Assembly (NCBI GenBank): GCA_012838395.1 | Contig: DUPI01000076.1 | Coordinates: 1 to 8,120, forward strand | Source: Mollicutes bacterium | GTDB lineage: Bacteria; Bacillota_I; Bacilli_A; RF39; UBA660 | Direction of reading: 5' to 3' | DNA: 8,120 nucleotides | Shown: one piece after another, positions 1-7,122 of the stretch | Numbering within the stretch: position 1 is the first letter of the stretch | Layout: every line of letters starts with the position of its first letter | The notes under the pieces: generated by a model | Told to the model about the DNA's origin: nothing | Databases searched by the model: none | What the model saw: the letters and a program-made list of their open reading frames with translations, nothing else | Position numbers and translations under genes: made by a program

Positions 1-8
1 AAAAAAAG

Positions 9-746
9 TCATTGATTTACAACAACTTCATTTATAATAGTTAAAAACTTTTCAGAATCAGCAGCAGCTCCTCCTACTAAGAAACCTGATATATTTTTAA
101 TTTTGTTTAATTCTTTTATATTTTTATCATTTACACTGCCACCGTAAATAACTCTCATATTTTTATAACCTCGGTTTTGATGAACAATCATTTTAATATA
201 ATTTGTCGTTCTTTCAATTTCTTTGTTACTAGCTACATTATCAGTTCCTATCGCCCAAACTGGTTCGTAAGCAATAGTGACATTATGAAGCATCTCAATG
301 TTAAGTCCATTTAAAGCATTAACTAGTTGCCTTCGCAAAACCACATCTGTTTTTAACATTTGTTTTTCTTCTAAAGTTTCACCAACACACAAAATAACTT
401 GCATATTACTTTGTACGGCTGAAATAACTTTTTTATTAATTATTTCATCAGGTTCATTTAAATGAGTTCTTCTTTCACTATGTCCAATTATTGCATATTT
501 TATTCCCATACTTATAGCTTGATTGGGTGTAACTTCTCCCGTATAGGGACCATCTTCATTAATAAAAATATCTTGAAGACCAACACTATAACCATTTTTT
601 AAAAAATATGGAATGTAAATATTTGTTGGACAAATTACAACTTGCTTGTTAACTATTTCCTTATTAATAGTTTTTAAGTAACTACTTACATCGTTAATAT
701 TCATTACTGTTTTTAAATTTCCAATAACTATTTTTTGATTTTCCAA
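9..746 (-). CDS. tpiA: Triosephosphate isomerase, TTG start
   Basis: This cytosolic glycolytic enzyme interconverts dihydroxyacetone phosphate and glyceraldehyde 3-phosphate. The 245-residue protein is close to the usual 250. Visible active-site elements are N10 and K12 in the N-terminal strand, H89 in GHSERR, general base E161 in AYEPVWAIGT with loop 6 following, the phosphate-binding YGGSV (201-205), and GFLVGGAA near the C-terminus. The start is TTG: it is directly preceded by an in-frame TAG, has AAGGTGG 10 bases upstream, and is the only start that keeps N10 and K12; the first internal ATG (residue 15) would remove them. The gene overlaps the end of the glycosyltransferase gene by 19 bases, so its Shine-Dalgarno lies inside that gene and translation is probably coupled. 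The N-terminal motif reads GNLKTV where the family has GNWKMN, so the conserved Trp is lost. Family assignment is secure; the Trp loss is observed and its effect unknown. Confidence 0.96.
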   Translation of the reverse strand: MENQKIVIGNLKTVMNINDVSSYLKTINKEIVNKQVVICPTNIYIPYFLKNGYSVGLQDIFINEDGPYTGEVTPNQAISMGIKYAIIGHSERRTHLNEPDEIINKKVISAVQSNMQVILCVGETLEEKQMLKTDVVLRRQLVNALNGLNIEMLHNVTIAYEPVWAIGTDNVASNKEIERTTNYIKMIVHQNRGYKNMRVIYGGSVNDKNIKELNKIKNISGFLVGGAAADSEKFLTIINEVVVNQ

Positions 747-1969
747 CTATCTTTCACCACCTTTATCAAACGACTAAAAAATGTTTTTCTCTTTTCTAAC
801 TGTTTATCACCAATTGCGATTTTATAAACATTTAAAACCTGATTTGCAAAATTATCTGCCGAATGTTTTAAAGAACTATTTCTGGCAGTTACTTTCATTT
901 TTTTCAAAACTTCAGGATTATTTATTAAGTAATTAATATGTTTTCGATATTCCCGTTTATTTTTAAATTTAAAACCATTTTTACCATTATCAATAGCTAC
1001 ATCGTAACTTTCATCATTAATTACTAAAATAGGAACGGAGGCTGCTAAAGCTTCTATAACCGTTAAACCTTGTGTTTCCGCTAATGATGCCGTTGCAAAG
1101 ACTGACGCTAATTGATAATACTTTCCAACTTCCAAAAAGGGCACTTTTCCAGCTAAGATAACAGAATTAATAAGGCGCAAGCGCTTGATTCTTTTCTTAT
1201 ATTTACTCATAAGTGGTCCGTCACCAACAATTAGTAATTTGCACTTATCATTCCTTTTGGCCAAAAGTGTATGAGCCTCAATTAAAAAATCAACATTTTT
1301 TTCCTGTCCTAAACGCCCAACAAATAAAATAACAAAATCATCTTTTTTTAATCCTAGTTCTTTTTTTAATTTAATTATATCTTCAATTTTATAATTTTCA
1401 TGAAAGTATTTCTCGATTTCAATTCCACTAGGAACAATATGAACCTTACGGTCAACTTTATATTTTTCTTTAAATAAATCATAAGTTTTTTTAGTTGGAA
1501 CAATAAGTTCGGAAGCTGTTTTATCACAATAAAATTTTGTTAACTCCTCAATTATCTTTTTGCTCGGCCATTTAAAACGCCCCTTAGTTATCGACGATAC
1601 ATAATCCTCATACATTGTATGATAGGTATGCACTAAAGGTATATCAAATTGTTTAGCTAAAATTCTTGCAAAGGTTCCTACTCCAAACTCTGTTTGCGAA
1701 TGAATTACATCTAAATTAAGGTTTTTAATTTTTTTAATCACTCTAATGGGATAAATACCAGTTAAACGATAATCATAAATTCCAACTGGAATTCCTGGAA
1801 TTCTAATTATTTTGTTGTCAGAAAAATTGTAACCCACTTTTTCATTATTTACTGTTATTATAAAAACTTCATGACCTTTTTTTTCTAAAGCCTTTTGGAG
1901 AACTAAAATGCTAGTTGAAACCCCGTTAATAAATGGGGGATAAGTATCTGTAAATATTCCTATTCGCAT
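728..1969 (-). CDS. GT4 glycosyltransferase, probable diacylglycerol glucosyltransferase
   Basis: This is a GT-B fold, retaining family 4 glycosyltransferase of 413 residues. The N-terminal half starts MRIGIFTDTYPP with a glycine-containing loop (NGVSTS, 15-20) and HTYHTMYEDY (114-123). The donor half has VGRLGQEKN (217-225, R219 and K224 expected to contact the nucleotide-sugar phosphates), VGDGP (248-252), and the EX7E motif with E298 and E306 in AETQGLTVIEALA. The ETQGLT form is typical of monoglucosyl/diglucosyl-diacylglycerol synthases of Firmicutes and Acholeplasma, so glycolipid synthesis at the inner membrane face is the best guess; other GT4 acceptors cannot be excluded. A basic C-terminal tail (390-413) would suit peripheral membrane binding. 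The start at 1969 has AAGGGGTG four bases upstream; an upstream in-frame extension to 2026 lies inside pgk and lacks family similarity. It begins 10 bases after the pgk stop and overlaps tpiA. Confidence 0.9.
   Translation of the reverse strand: MRIGIFTDTYPPFINGVSTSILVLQKALEKKGHEVFIITVNNEKVGYNFSDNKIIRIPGIPVGIYDYRLTGIYPIRVIKKIKNLNLDVIHSQTEFGVGTFARILAKQFDIPLVHTYHTMYEDYVSSITKGRFKWPSKKIIEELTKFYCDKTASELIVPTKKTYDLFKEKYKVDRKVHIVPSGIEIEKYFHENYKIEDIIKLKKELGLKKDDFVILFVGRLGQEKNVDFLIEAHTLLAKRNDKCKLLIVGDGPLMSKYKKRIKRLRLINSVILAGKVPFLEVGKYYQLASVFATASLAETQGLTVIEALAASVPILVINDESYDVAIDNGKNGFKFKNKREYRKHINYLINNPEVLKKMKVTARNSSLKHSADNFANQVLNVYKIAIGDKQLEKRKTFFSRLIKVVKDSWKIKK
757..763 (-). promoter_or_regulatory. Shine-Dalgarno of tpiA inside the glycosyltransferase gene
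   Basis: AAGGTGG (extended AAAGGTGG, seven of eight positions of the ideal AAAGGAGG) lies 10 bases before the TTG at 744-746. It sits within the last codons of the glycosyltransferase gene. It supports the TTG start and suggests ribosomes finishing the upstream gene feed tpiA translation. Confidence 0.7.
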
Positions 1970-1979
1970 AAAACACCCC

Positions 1980-3164
1980 TTACCTATTAGTGATAGCTTC
2001 GATGCCTGGCAATGTAACTCCCTCAAGCATTTCTAAAGAGGCTCCCCCTCCAGTTGAAATATGGGTAAAAGCTTCTTTGTACCCCATGTTAATAACTGCT
2101 GCTGCAGTATCTCCACCACCAATAATTGTTGTAATATCAAGGTTAGCTAGAATATTTGCTAAGGCTTTGGTTCCTGAAGAAAATTGGTTAATTTCAAAAA
2201 CTCCTACGGGACCATTCCAAATAACAGTATTACTTTTATTTAAATATTGCAAAAAGTGCAAAACAGTTTTAGGTCCAATATCTAAACCGATATCAGCAGT
2301 TCCCATATCATTAATTAATTTAGTTGTGGCTTTAGCCATTTCATTAACCTCTTTCCCGCAAACAACATCAACCGGTAAAATAACTTTGTTAGGATAATTA
2401 GTTAAAATTTCTTTACAAAATTCTAAACTCGCTTCATCAACGATTGATTTTCCAACTTCTAAACCTCTAGCATTTAAAAAACTAAACGCCATTCCACCAC
2501 CAATTAAAATATAATCAGCAACATTAACTAAATTTTTAATAACGCCAATTTTATCACTAACTTTCGCACCACCTAATATAACTGTAAGAGGACGGTCAGG
2601 GTTGGCAATAACATCTCCAATCATTTGAATTTCCTTTTCTACTAAAAAACCAATTCCGCTAGGAATAAGACTTGCTATTCCAACGTTAGAAGCATGAGCA
2701 CGGTGACAAGTTCCAAAAGCATCATTTATATATATATCACCTAATTTCGCCCAATAAGTTGCTAGCCCTAAGTCATTGCCACTTTCTAACTTATTAGGCA
2801 AATCTTCAAATCTGGTATTTTCTACTAACAGTACATCACCATTATTTAACTCACTAATAGCTTCTTCTAATTTATTCCCTCTAGTTTCAGGTATAAATAT
2901 AACCTCTTTATTCAATAATTCACCAAGTCTTTCAGCCACGACTTTTAATGAATTTTTTCTTTTATCTTCTACACTTTTTACTCTACCAAGATGAGACATT
3001 AAAACTACCTTTGCCCCATTTTCAAGCGCGTAATTAATTGTTTTCAAGCTTTCAACAATCCTATTATCATCAGTTATTTTTCCATCTTTTAACGGAACAT
3101 TAAAATCACATCTTATAATCACTTTTTTTCCAGTTAACTCAAAGTCCCTAATTGTTTTTTTCAT
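1980..3164 (-). CDS. pgk: Phosphoglycerate kinase
   Basis: This cytosolic glycolytic kinase transfers the acyl phosphate of 1,3-bisphosphoglycerate to ADP, giving ATP and 3-phosphoglycerate. The 394-residue length is normal. Signature elements are RCDFNVPL (18-25, with R18, D20 and N22), SHLGR (57-61), DAFGTCHRAHAS (148-159), the nucleotide-domain motif LGGAKVSDKI (197-206), WNGPVGVFE (316-324), GGGDT (349-353) and STGGGASLE (370-378). No key residue is missing. The ATG has GGAGGGTGAGGA just upstream, lying inside the last codons of the prepilin-like gene, whose TAG (3148-3150) falls 15 bases into pgk, a 17-base overlap. No promoter of its own is apparent, so expression probably relies on the promoter before the prepilin-like gene and on coupled translation. 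The glycosyltransferase follows 10 bases after the TAA. Confidence 0.98.
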   Translation of the reverse strand: MKKTIRDFELTGKKVIIRCDFNVPLKDGKITDDNRIVESLKTINYALENGAKVVLMSHLGRVKSVEDKRKNSLKVVAERLGELLNKEVIFIPETRGNKLEEAISELNNGDVLLVENTRFEDLPNKLESGNDLGLATYWAKLGDIYINDAFGTCHRAHASNVGIASLIPSGIGFLVEKEIQMIGDVIANPDRPLTVILGGAKVSDKIGVIKNLVNVADYILIGGGMAFSFLNARGLEVGKSIVDEASLEFCKEILTNYPNKVILPVDVVCGKEVNEMAKATTKLINDMGTADIGLDIGPKTVLHFLQYLNKSNTVIWNGPVGVFEINQFSSGTKALANILANLDITTIIGGGDTAAAVINMGYKEAFTHISTGGGASLEMLEGVTLPGIEAITNR

Positions 3165-4227
3165 TTGTCCTCACCCTCCAATTATAACGGTTCATATCAA
3201 TTTGATAATTTTTTTCTATTTCTTCGTTATTAAGTGCCCTATTATACAATCTAAAAGCATAAATATATGCGTGTGATTCTCCACTTATTGAGTCGTTTCC
3301 AATTCTAAAATCATTATTATTAGTGTTTTTCAAACCTGTTTTACTACTAGTTAGCAAAGGTTGACCATTACCAAAATAATTAAAATCAAATAAACTACCA
3401 TTTTTAGAAATTTTTAGAGTAAGTGTATGCACTTTATTAGGCGATACCATTGATGTCTTAGTAGTTTGAGGCCATAAATCAGCCGTATTAGCACTGTCTC
3501 TAACCATAGATCTTATTAATCCATTATTATAATATAAATTAAAATATGATAAACCAAGTCCGGTATTAAGCAATTGTTTATCAGTATGATCTTGCATTAT
3601 TTCATAAACAATTTCAATAGTCACTTCAGAAGAGGATGAAATCACAGAAGATGAACCTAAAGCATTAATATATTTATTTCCGCCGTCTAATTTAATTCTA
3701 TTATTATTCCAATCATCAATACTACTAAAATTTTTTAATTCACCATCTATATTACCAATTACATCTTTCCAAACAAACTTATCACCATCAACGATCGGTT
3801 TTTTGTAACCATCATACATAACTTTTAATTGAGAAGCAACGTAATTATTAATCGAAGCAACAGTACCTGTATATTCATAACTCTTCGTATAATCGTTTAA
3901 TACTGCAACTAATACTGTTGTACGAAGATCAATGGCCTTTTCTGTTTTGGGATTAATTAGTTTTTTATTTAAATAACCAGCATCCACCATTTCACCCAAC
4001 TCGATAAATTCTACATCTCCAGGTTCTTCTAAATTTAATTTATCCATATTACCTTCAACGTAACGTTCGGCAACTAATTCAACGTCCTTTAAAAACCTTT
4101 TGTACTCTTTCTCTGTAGTCTTTTGAATTGAAGTAATAATATTAGGAAAAGTCACCAAGACTATAAGCCCTAACACAACCAAAATACTTAGTAATTCAAC
4201 CAAAGTAAAAGCTTTTTTATTTCTCAT
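3148..4227 (-). CDS. Prepilin-like surface protein with C-terminal LamG-type domain
   Basis: The 359-residue product begins MRNKKAFTLVELLSILVVLG: a short basic leader, then FTLVEL and one hydrophobic helix. This is a class III (type IV pilin/pseudopilin) signal, with predicted cleavage between A6 and F7 and the conserved Glu at mature position +5 (E11). Residue -1 is Ala, not the usual Gly. Residues about 30-150 look like a pilin stalk helix plus a small domain. From about 185 onward is a beta-rich, Ser/Asn-rich region ending in YIYAFRLYNRALNNEEI and NYQIDMNRY, the hallmark end of LamG/concanavalin A-like lectin domains. I infer a membrane- or pilus-anchored adhesin or glycan-binding protein; no substrate is indicated. 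Start chosen at 4227 because AGGTGA sits 4 bases upstream and the leader is then canonical; a TTG at 4281 would overlap the promoter. No pilus assembly genes are in the window. It overlaps pgk by 17 bases. Confidence 0.85.
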   Translation of the reverse strand: MRNKKAFTLVELLSILVVLGLIVLVTFPNIITSIQKTTEKEYKRFLKDVELVAERYVEGNMDKLNLEEPGDVEFIELGEMVDAGYLNKKLINPKTEKAIDLRTTVLVAVLNDYTKSYEYTGTVASINNYVASQLKVMYDGYKKPIVDGDKFVWKDVIGNIDGELKNFSSIDDWNNNRIKLDGGNKYINALGSSSVISSSSEVTIEIVYEIMQDHTDKQLLNTGLGLSYFNLYYNNGLIRSMVRDSANTADLWPQTTKTSMVSPNKVHTLTLKISKNGSLFDFNYFGNGQPLLTSSKTGLKNTNNNDFRIGNDSISGESHAYIYAFRLYNRALNNEEIEKNYQIDMNRYNWRVRTNEKNN

Positions 4228-4231
4228 AAGT

Positions 4232-4237
4232 TCACCT
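4232..4237 (-). promoter_or_regulatory. Shine-Dalgarno fixing the prepilin-like start
   Basis: AGGTGA lies four bases before the ATG at 4225-4227. It favours this start over the in-frame ATG nine codons upstream and the TTG at 4281, neither of which has a comparable site. Confidence 0.65.
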
Positions 4238-4252
4238 ATCTTCTCTATTACC

Positions 4253-4281
4253 ATTTTATACTCTTTTAAGTTATTATTCAA
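4253..4281 (-). promoter_or_regulatory. Sigma-A-type promoter for the prepilin-like gene, pgk, glycosyltransferase and tpiA
   Basis: The minus strand shows TTGAAT (4276-4281), a 17-base spacer and TAAAAT (4253-4258), close to TTGACA-17-TATAAT. Transcription would start about 7 bases later, around 4246, giving a leader of roughly 20 bases that contains the AGGTGA. It lies immediately downstream of the gap terminator, so it restarts transcription for the second half of the cluster. Inferred from sequence only. Confidence 0.6.
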
Positions 4282-4287
4282 GTTATA

Positions 4288-4318
4288 AAATAAAAAAGGC
4301 GAGAATTAACTCACCTTT
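4288..4318 (-). terminator. Rho-independent terminator after gap
   Basis: Reading the minus strand just after the gap stop, AAAGGTGAG and CTCGCCTTT pair over nine positions (one G-U) around the loop TTAATT, followed by TTTATTTT. The stem occupies 4295-4318. It separates gap from the prepilin-like gene and pgk. Confidence 0.85.
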
Positions 4319-4321
4319 ACA

Positions 4322-5329
4322 TTAGTTTAATTTTGATAAGTATTTAGCTACCCTAACCATTTGAGCACTGTAGCCCATTTCATTATCGTACCAAGCCATA
4401 ATTTTGATCATTTGCTCTCCATCAACTTCTAAGATATTAGTTAGTTGTCCATCAACTAACGCTCCTAGTTCAGAACTTATAATATCACTAGATACTATTG
4501 GGTCTAAAGTAAAGCCAATTGTTTCATTTTGATTTTCCATAAACATTTTGTTTATTTCTTCAACTGTTACCTCTTTATTTAAGCGTAGCGATAAGTCTAC
4601 AATTGAACCAGTCGTGGTAGGAACTCTAAGTGCCGTCCCATCTAATTTACCTTTCAAATTAGGGAGAACTAATCCTATCGCACTAGCTGCCCCAGTTGAT
4701 GATGGAATGATATTCGCTGCAGCTGCTCTTCCACGTCTTGAATTAGCACCTTTTCTATGTGGAACATCTAAAACTGTTTGATCATTAGTATATGCATGAA
4801 TTGTAGTCATATATCCTTTTTTAACACCAAAGTGCTTATCTAACAAGTAAACAACAGGGGCCAAACAGTTAGTAGTACAACTTGCTGCGCTAATAATTTC
4901 TTCACTACCATCTAATATATCTTCATTAACATTATAAACAATTGTTTTTAAATCACCTTTAGCCGGTGCTGAAATAACAACCTTCTTAGCACCTGCCTTA
5001 ATATGCGCCATTGATTTTTCTTTACTAGTGAAAATGCCAGTACATTCAAAAACAATATCGATATCCAATTCATCCCAAGGCAAATTAGCCGGATCTTTTT
5101 CTGCAAAAATTTTAATTTTTTTATCTTTAACAATTATAAAATCATTTTCATAACTTATCTCATTTGGCATATAACTACGATGACTAGTATCATATTTTAA
5201 CAAATACGCCAATTGTTCAGCATCAGTTAAATCATTAATTGCCACTACTTCAAATTCTGCATCATCTTGTAATAACCTATAAATTAATCTTCCTATTCTT
5301 CCAAATCCATTAATTGCTACTTTTTTCAT
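4322..5329 (-). CDS. gap: Glyceraldehyde-3-phosphate dehydrogenase, phosphorylating, NAD-type
   Basis: This cytosolic enzyme oxidises glyceraldehyde 3-phosphate to 1,3-bisphosphoglycerate with reduction of NAD. The 335-residue length is normal. The Rossmann motif is NGFGRIGR (7-14), with D33 in INDL expected to favour NAD over NADP. The catalytic segment ASCTTNCLAP carries nucleophile C151, and H178 in TIHAYT is the base. The S-loop runs through PHRKGANSRRGRAAAANIIPSSTGAA-type sequence (about 190-215), and the C-terminal WYDNEMGYS (313-321) is present. The S-loop has NS where relatives such as lactobacilli have DL, a minor variation. The start is the ATG with AGAGGG six bases upstream. It lies 15 bases after the uridine kinase-like gene and shares its promoter; a strong terminator follows, so it is the last gene of that transcript and is not obligatorily co-transcribed with pgk. 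Confidence 0.98.
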   Translation of the reverse strand: MKKVAINGFGRIGRLIYRLLQDDAEFEVVAINDLTDAEQLAYLLKYDTSHRSYMPNEISYENDFIIVKDKKIKIFAEKDPANLPWDELDIDIVFECTGIFTSKEKSMAHIKAGAKKVVISAPAKGDLKTIVYNVNEDILDGSEEIISAASCTTNCLAPVVYLLDKHFGVKKGYMTTIHAYTNDQTVLDVPHRKGANSRRGRAAAANIIPSSTGAASAIGLVLPNLKGKLDGTALRVPTTTGSIVDLSLRLNKEVTVEEINKMFMENQNETIGFTLDPIVSSDIISSELGALVDGQLTNILEVDGEQMIKIMAWYDNEMGYSAQMVRVAKYLSKLN

Positions 5330-5344
5330 ATTATCCCTCTTTCT

Positions 5345-7009
5345 TTATTCATTGAAACAACTACCACCTATAAACTCTCTTAAAATTGAATCATTTGGCA
5401 CATTATCACTTGGTACCGGTAAAAAACCTCTTAAGAAGTTAATTAACCTTAATGCTTCTGGATATACTTCATCATTTTCATCAACCGAAAACAACAATGG
5501 TTCGGCATATGTTTTCAACACACCTAATTCATACACCAGGGCTGAATTAACAATAATATCGGCTTCATCTTGATATTGAAAGATATACTTTTCTTCACCA
5601 TCACGAATACTTGGCCACATTTTTAAAGTATCAGCTGCATTATAACCTCTATATTTATTATCCCTAACAATTCTTCTCAATTTCCTTGTATCGGTTGTAT
5701 GAACACGATTATGAATATCAATATTTAATTGAGTTAATGTACTGATATATATTTTATATTTATGTTTTTTCTCAATAGATTGTGTTAATTCCTCATTCAA
5801 ACCATGAAGACCTTCTATAACTAAAATATCATTATCACCTAATTGCAACCATTTATTTTTATATTCACGCGTTCCATTTACAAAATTAAATTCTGGTAAT
5901 AAAACACGCTCTTTATTTAACAACTTTGACAAATGCTGGTTAAAAAGTTCAATGTCTATCGCTCTAATTGATTCAAAATCATAATCACCATTTTCATCTT
6001 TTGGGGTATCGTCTCTATTATGGAAATAGTCATCTAAAGAAATTTGGTGTGTTTTTAACCCATGACTTTGTAAATAAATTTCTAGTTTTTTTGCTGATAT
6101 TGTTTTACCACTTGAAGATGGACCAGCAATTAAAACAATTTTAATATCATTTTTATACTTATAAATATCGTCAGCAATTCTTGATAATTGGCTATTATAA
6201 TAAGCCTCCGATAACCTAATTAGATTGTCATACTTACCAGTTGACACCAATTCATTTAAGTCTGCTGCATTATCGATTTCTAATATTCGACCCCATTTTG
6301 TATAATCTAAGAATGTATCATACATTTTTTTATGATGAACATAATCTAGGGTACATTCAGGATTATAAATGTCTGGATAACTTAAAACAAAACCATTATC
6401 CCTTATATAAGTAAGTTTAAATTCATCCAATTCTCTAGTACTATAAACCATTTCACTATATAAATAATCGTAAAGATCATCTAATCTATATAGGGTAATA
6501 TAACTATTACTAATGTACTTCAATGCCTTAACTTTATCCATTCGATTAAGTTTTTTAAAGTATTTAATTGTATCATATCTAGAAACATTTACTTTAGTAA
6601 ATAAATATCCTTCTTGAACAATTTGAAGCATTTGATTTTCAATTTTGGAAATTATCGGTTTATCGACATCAGCACCAATAATTTCACAATAAACACCTTT
6701 ATCAATTGAATGTTCAACAATAACATCAGTATTACTCCCTAACACTCTTTTAACTGCTAAAACCAGCATAAAATATAGGCTTCTAGAATAAACACTATTA
6801 CCTATACTACTACTTCTATCGTAAAAATCAACACTGCAATTGTGATTGACTTTTTCACTCAAATCAGCCATTTCATTATCAACACGTGCCACTAGAACTG
6901 GATAATTAAAATATTTTTGAAAACTTTTACTAATTTCTAGAAGTGTTGTTCCCGCCGGAAAAGATTTAGACACTATATCTCGAAAATTTATTGTTATTGT
7001 CTTGTCCAT
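5345..7009 (-). CDS. TGS-domain uridine kinase-like nucleoside kinase
   Basis: The 554-residue protein has three parts. Residues 1-65 form a TGS-like domain (ITINFRD, then FPAGTTLLEI). Residues about 70-280 resemble the second additional domain of threonyl-tRNA synthetase (AVKRVLG, IEHSIDKG-type segment at 98-110) plus a helical linker. From about 288 is a phosphoribulokinase/uridine kinase P-loop domain: Walker A GPSSSGKT (296-303), ISLDDYF (323-329) and VIEGLHGLNE (397-406). This architecture is a known Firmicutes/Thermotogae family of about 550 residues annotated as uridine kinase or nucleoside kinase; NTP-dependent phosphorylation of uridine or a related substrate is expected, but the true substrate is not settled by sequence. 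The metal-binding His/Cys of the synthetase domain are absent, as I recall for the family. The ATG has GAGGG six bases upstream. It is first in a two-gene unit with gap. Confidence 0.93.
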   Translation of the reverse strand: MDKTITINFRDIVSKSFPAGTTLLEISKSFQKYFNYPVLVARVDNEMADLSEKVNHNCSVDFYDRSSSIGNSVYSRSLYFMLVLAVKRVLGSNTDVIVEHSIDKGVYCEIIGADVDKPIISKIENQMLQIVQEGYLFTKVNVSRYDTIKYFKKLNRMDKVKALKYISNSYITLYRLDDLYDYLYSEMVYSTRELDEFKLTYIRDNGFVLSYPDIYNPECTLDYVHHKKMYDTFLDYTKWGRILEIDNAADLNELVSTGKYDNLIRLSEAYYNSQLSRIADDIYKYKNDIKIVLIAGPSSSGKTISAKKLEIYLQSHGLKTHQISLDDYFHNRDDTPKDENGDYDFESIRAIDIELFNQHLSKLLNKERVLLPEFNFVNGTREYKNKWLQLGDNDILVIEGLHGLNEELTQSIEKKHKYKIYISTLTQLNIDIHNRVHTTDTRKLRRIVRDNKYRGYNAADTLKMWPSIRDGEEKYIFQYQDEADIIVNSALVYELGVLKTYAEPLLFSVDENDEVYPEALRLINFLRGFLPVPSDNVPNDSILREFIGGSCFNE

Positions 7010-7037
7010 TATTATCCCTCTATTCTATAGTAATTAC

Positions 7038-7066
7038 ATTTTATCAAATAAATGAGTTTTTGTCAC
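7038..7066 (-). promoter_or_regulatory. Sigma-A-type promoter for the uridine kinase-like gene and gap
   Basis: The minus strand has GTGACA (7061-7066), a 17-base spacer and TAAAAT (7038-7043). The predicted start, near 7031, leaves about 22 bases of leader carrying the GAGGG ribosome site. The same TAAAAT hexamer and spacing recur at the prepilin-like promoter. Confidence 0.65.
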
Positions 7067-7074
7067 ATATTTTA

Positions 7075-7103
7075 ATGAATATTTTTTTTTTTACACTTAT
7101 CAT
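7075..7103 (+). promoter_or_regulatory. Weak candidate promoter for clpP with an 11-T spacer tract
   Basis: TATCAT (7098-7103) matches TATAAT at five of six positions. Seventeen bases upstream is ATGAAT (7075-7080), only three of six matches to TTGACA. The spacer holds a run of 11 T (7082-7092). Transcription would begin near 7110, leaving a leader of about 13 bases with AGGAG at its very 5' end, which is tight. I see no CtsR (GGTCAAA repeat) or CIRCE operator. Confidence 0.35.
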
Positions 7104-7109
7104 AATACT

Positions 7110-7114
7110 AGGAG
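7110..7114 (+). promoter_or_regulatory. Shine-Dalgarno fixing the clpP TTG start
   Basis: AGGAG lies 8 bases before the TTG at 7123-7125. It decides the start in favour of TTG over the upstream in-frame ATG codons, which lack such a site. Confidence 0.75.
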
Positions 7115-7122
7115 ATGATATT

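Noticed and set aside
1970..2026. Extension of the glycosyltransferase start into pgk
   Set aside because: The family N-terminus begins at MRIGIFTDTYPP, and a good ribosome site precedes the ATG at 1969.
1990..2397. Plus-strand open frame opposite pgk
   Set aside because: It is antisense to a fully conserved pgk, has no ribosome site or family features, and reflects the low stop density opposite a conserved gene.
4548..4781. Plus-strand open frame opposite gap (and similar ones at 2776-2994 and 5352-5573)
   Set aside because: These lie wholly within well-supported genes on the other strand and show no signals of their own.
6991..7122. N-terminal extension of ClpP from the ATG at 6991 or 7075
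   Set aside because: It would encode a poly-Phe/Ile stretch from the T tract, has no Shine-Dalgarno, and shifts the catalytic triad from its canonical 97/122/171 numbering.
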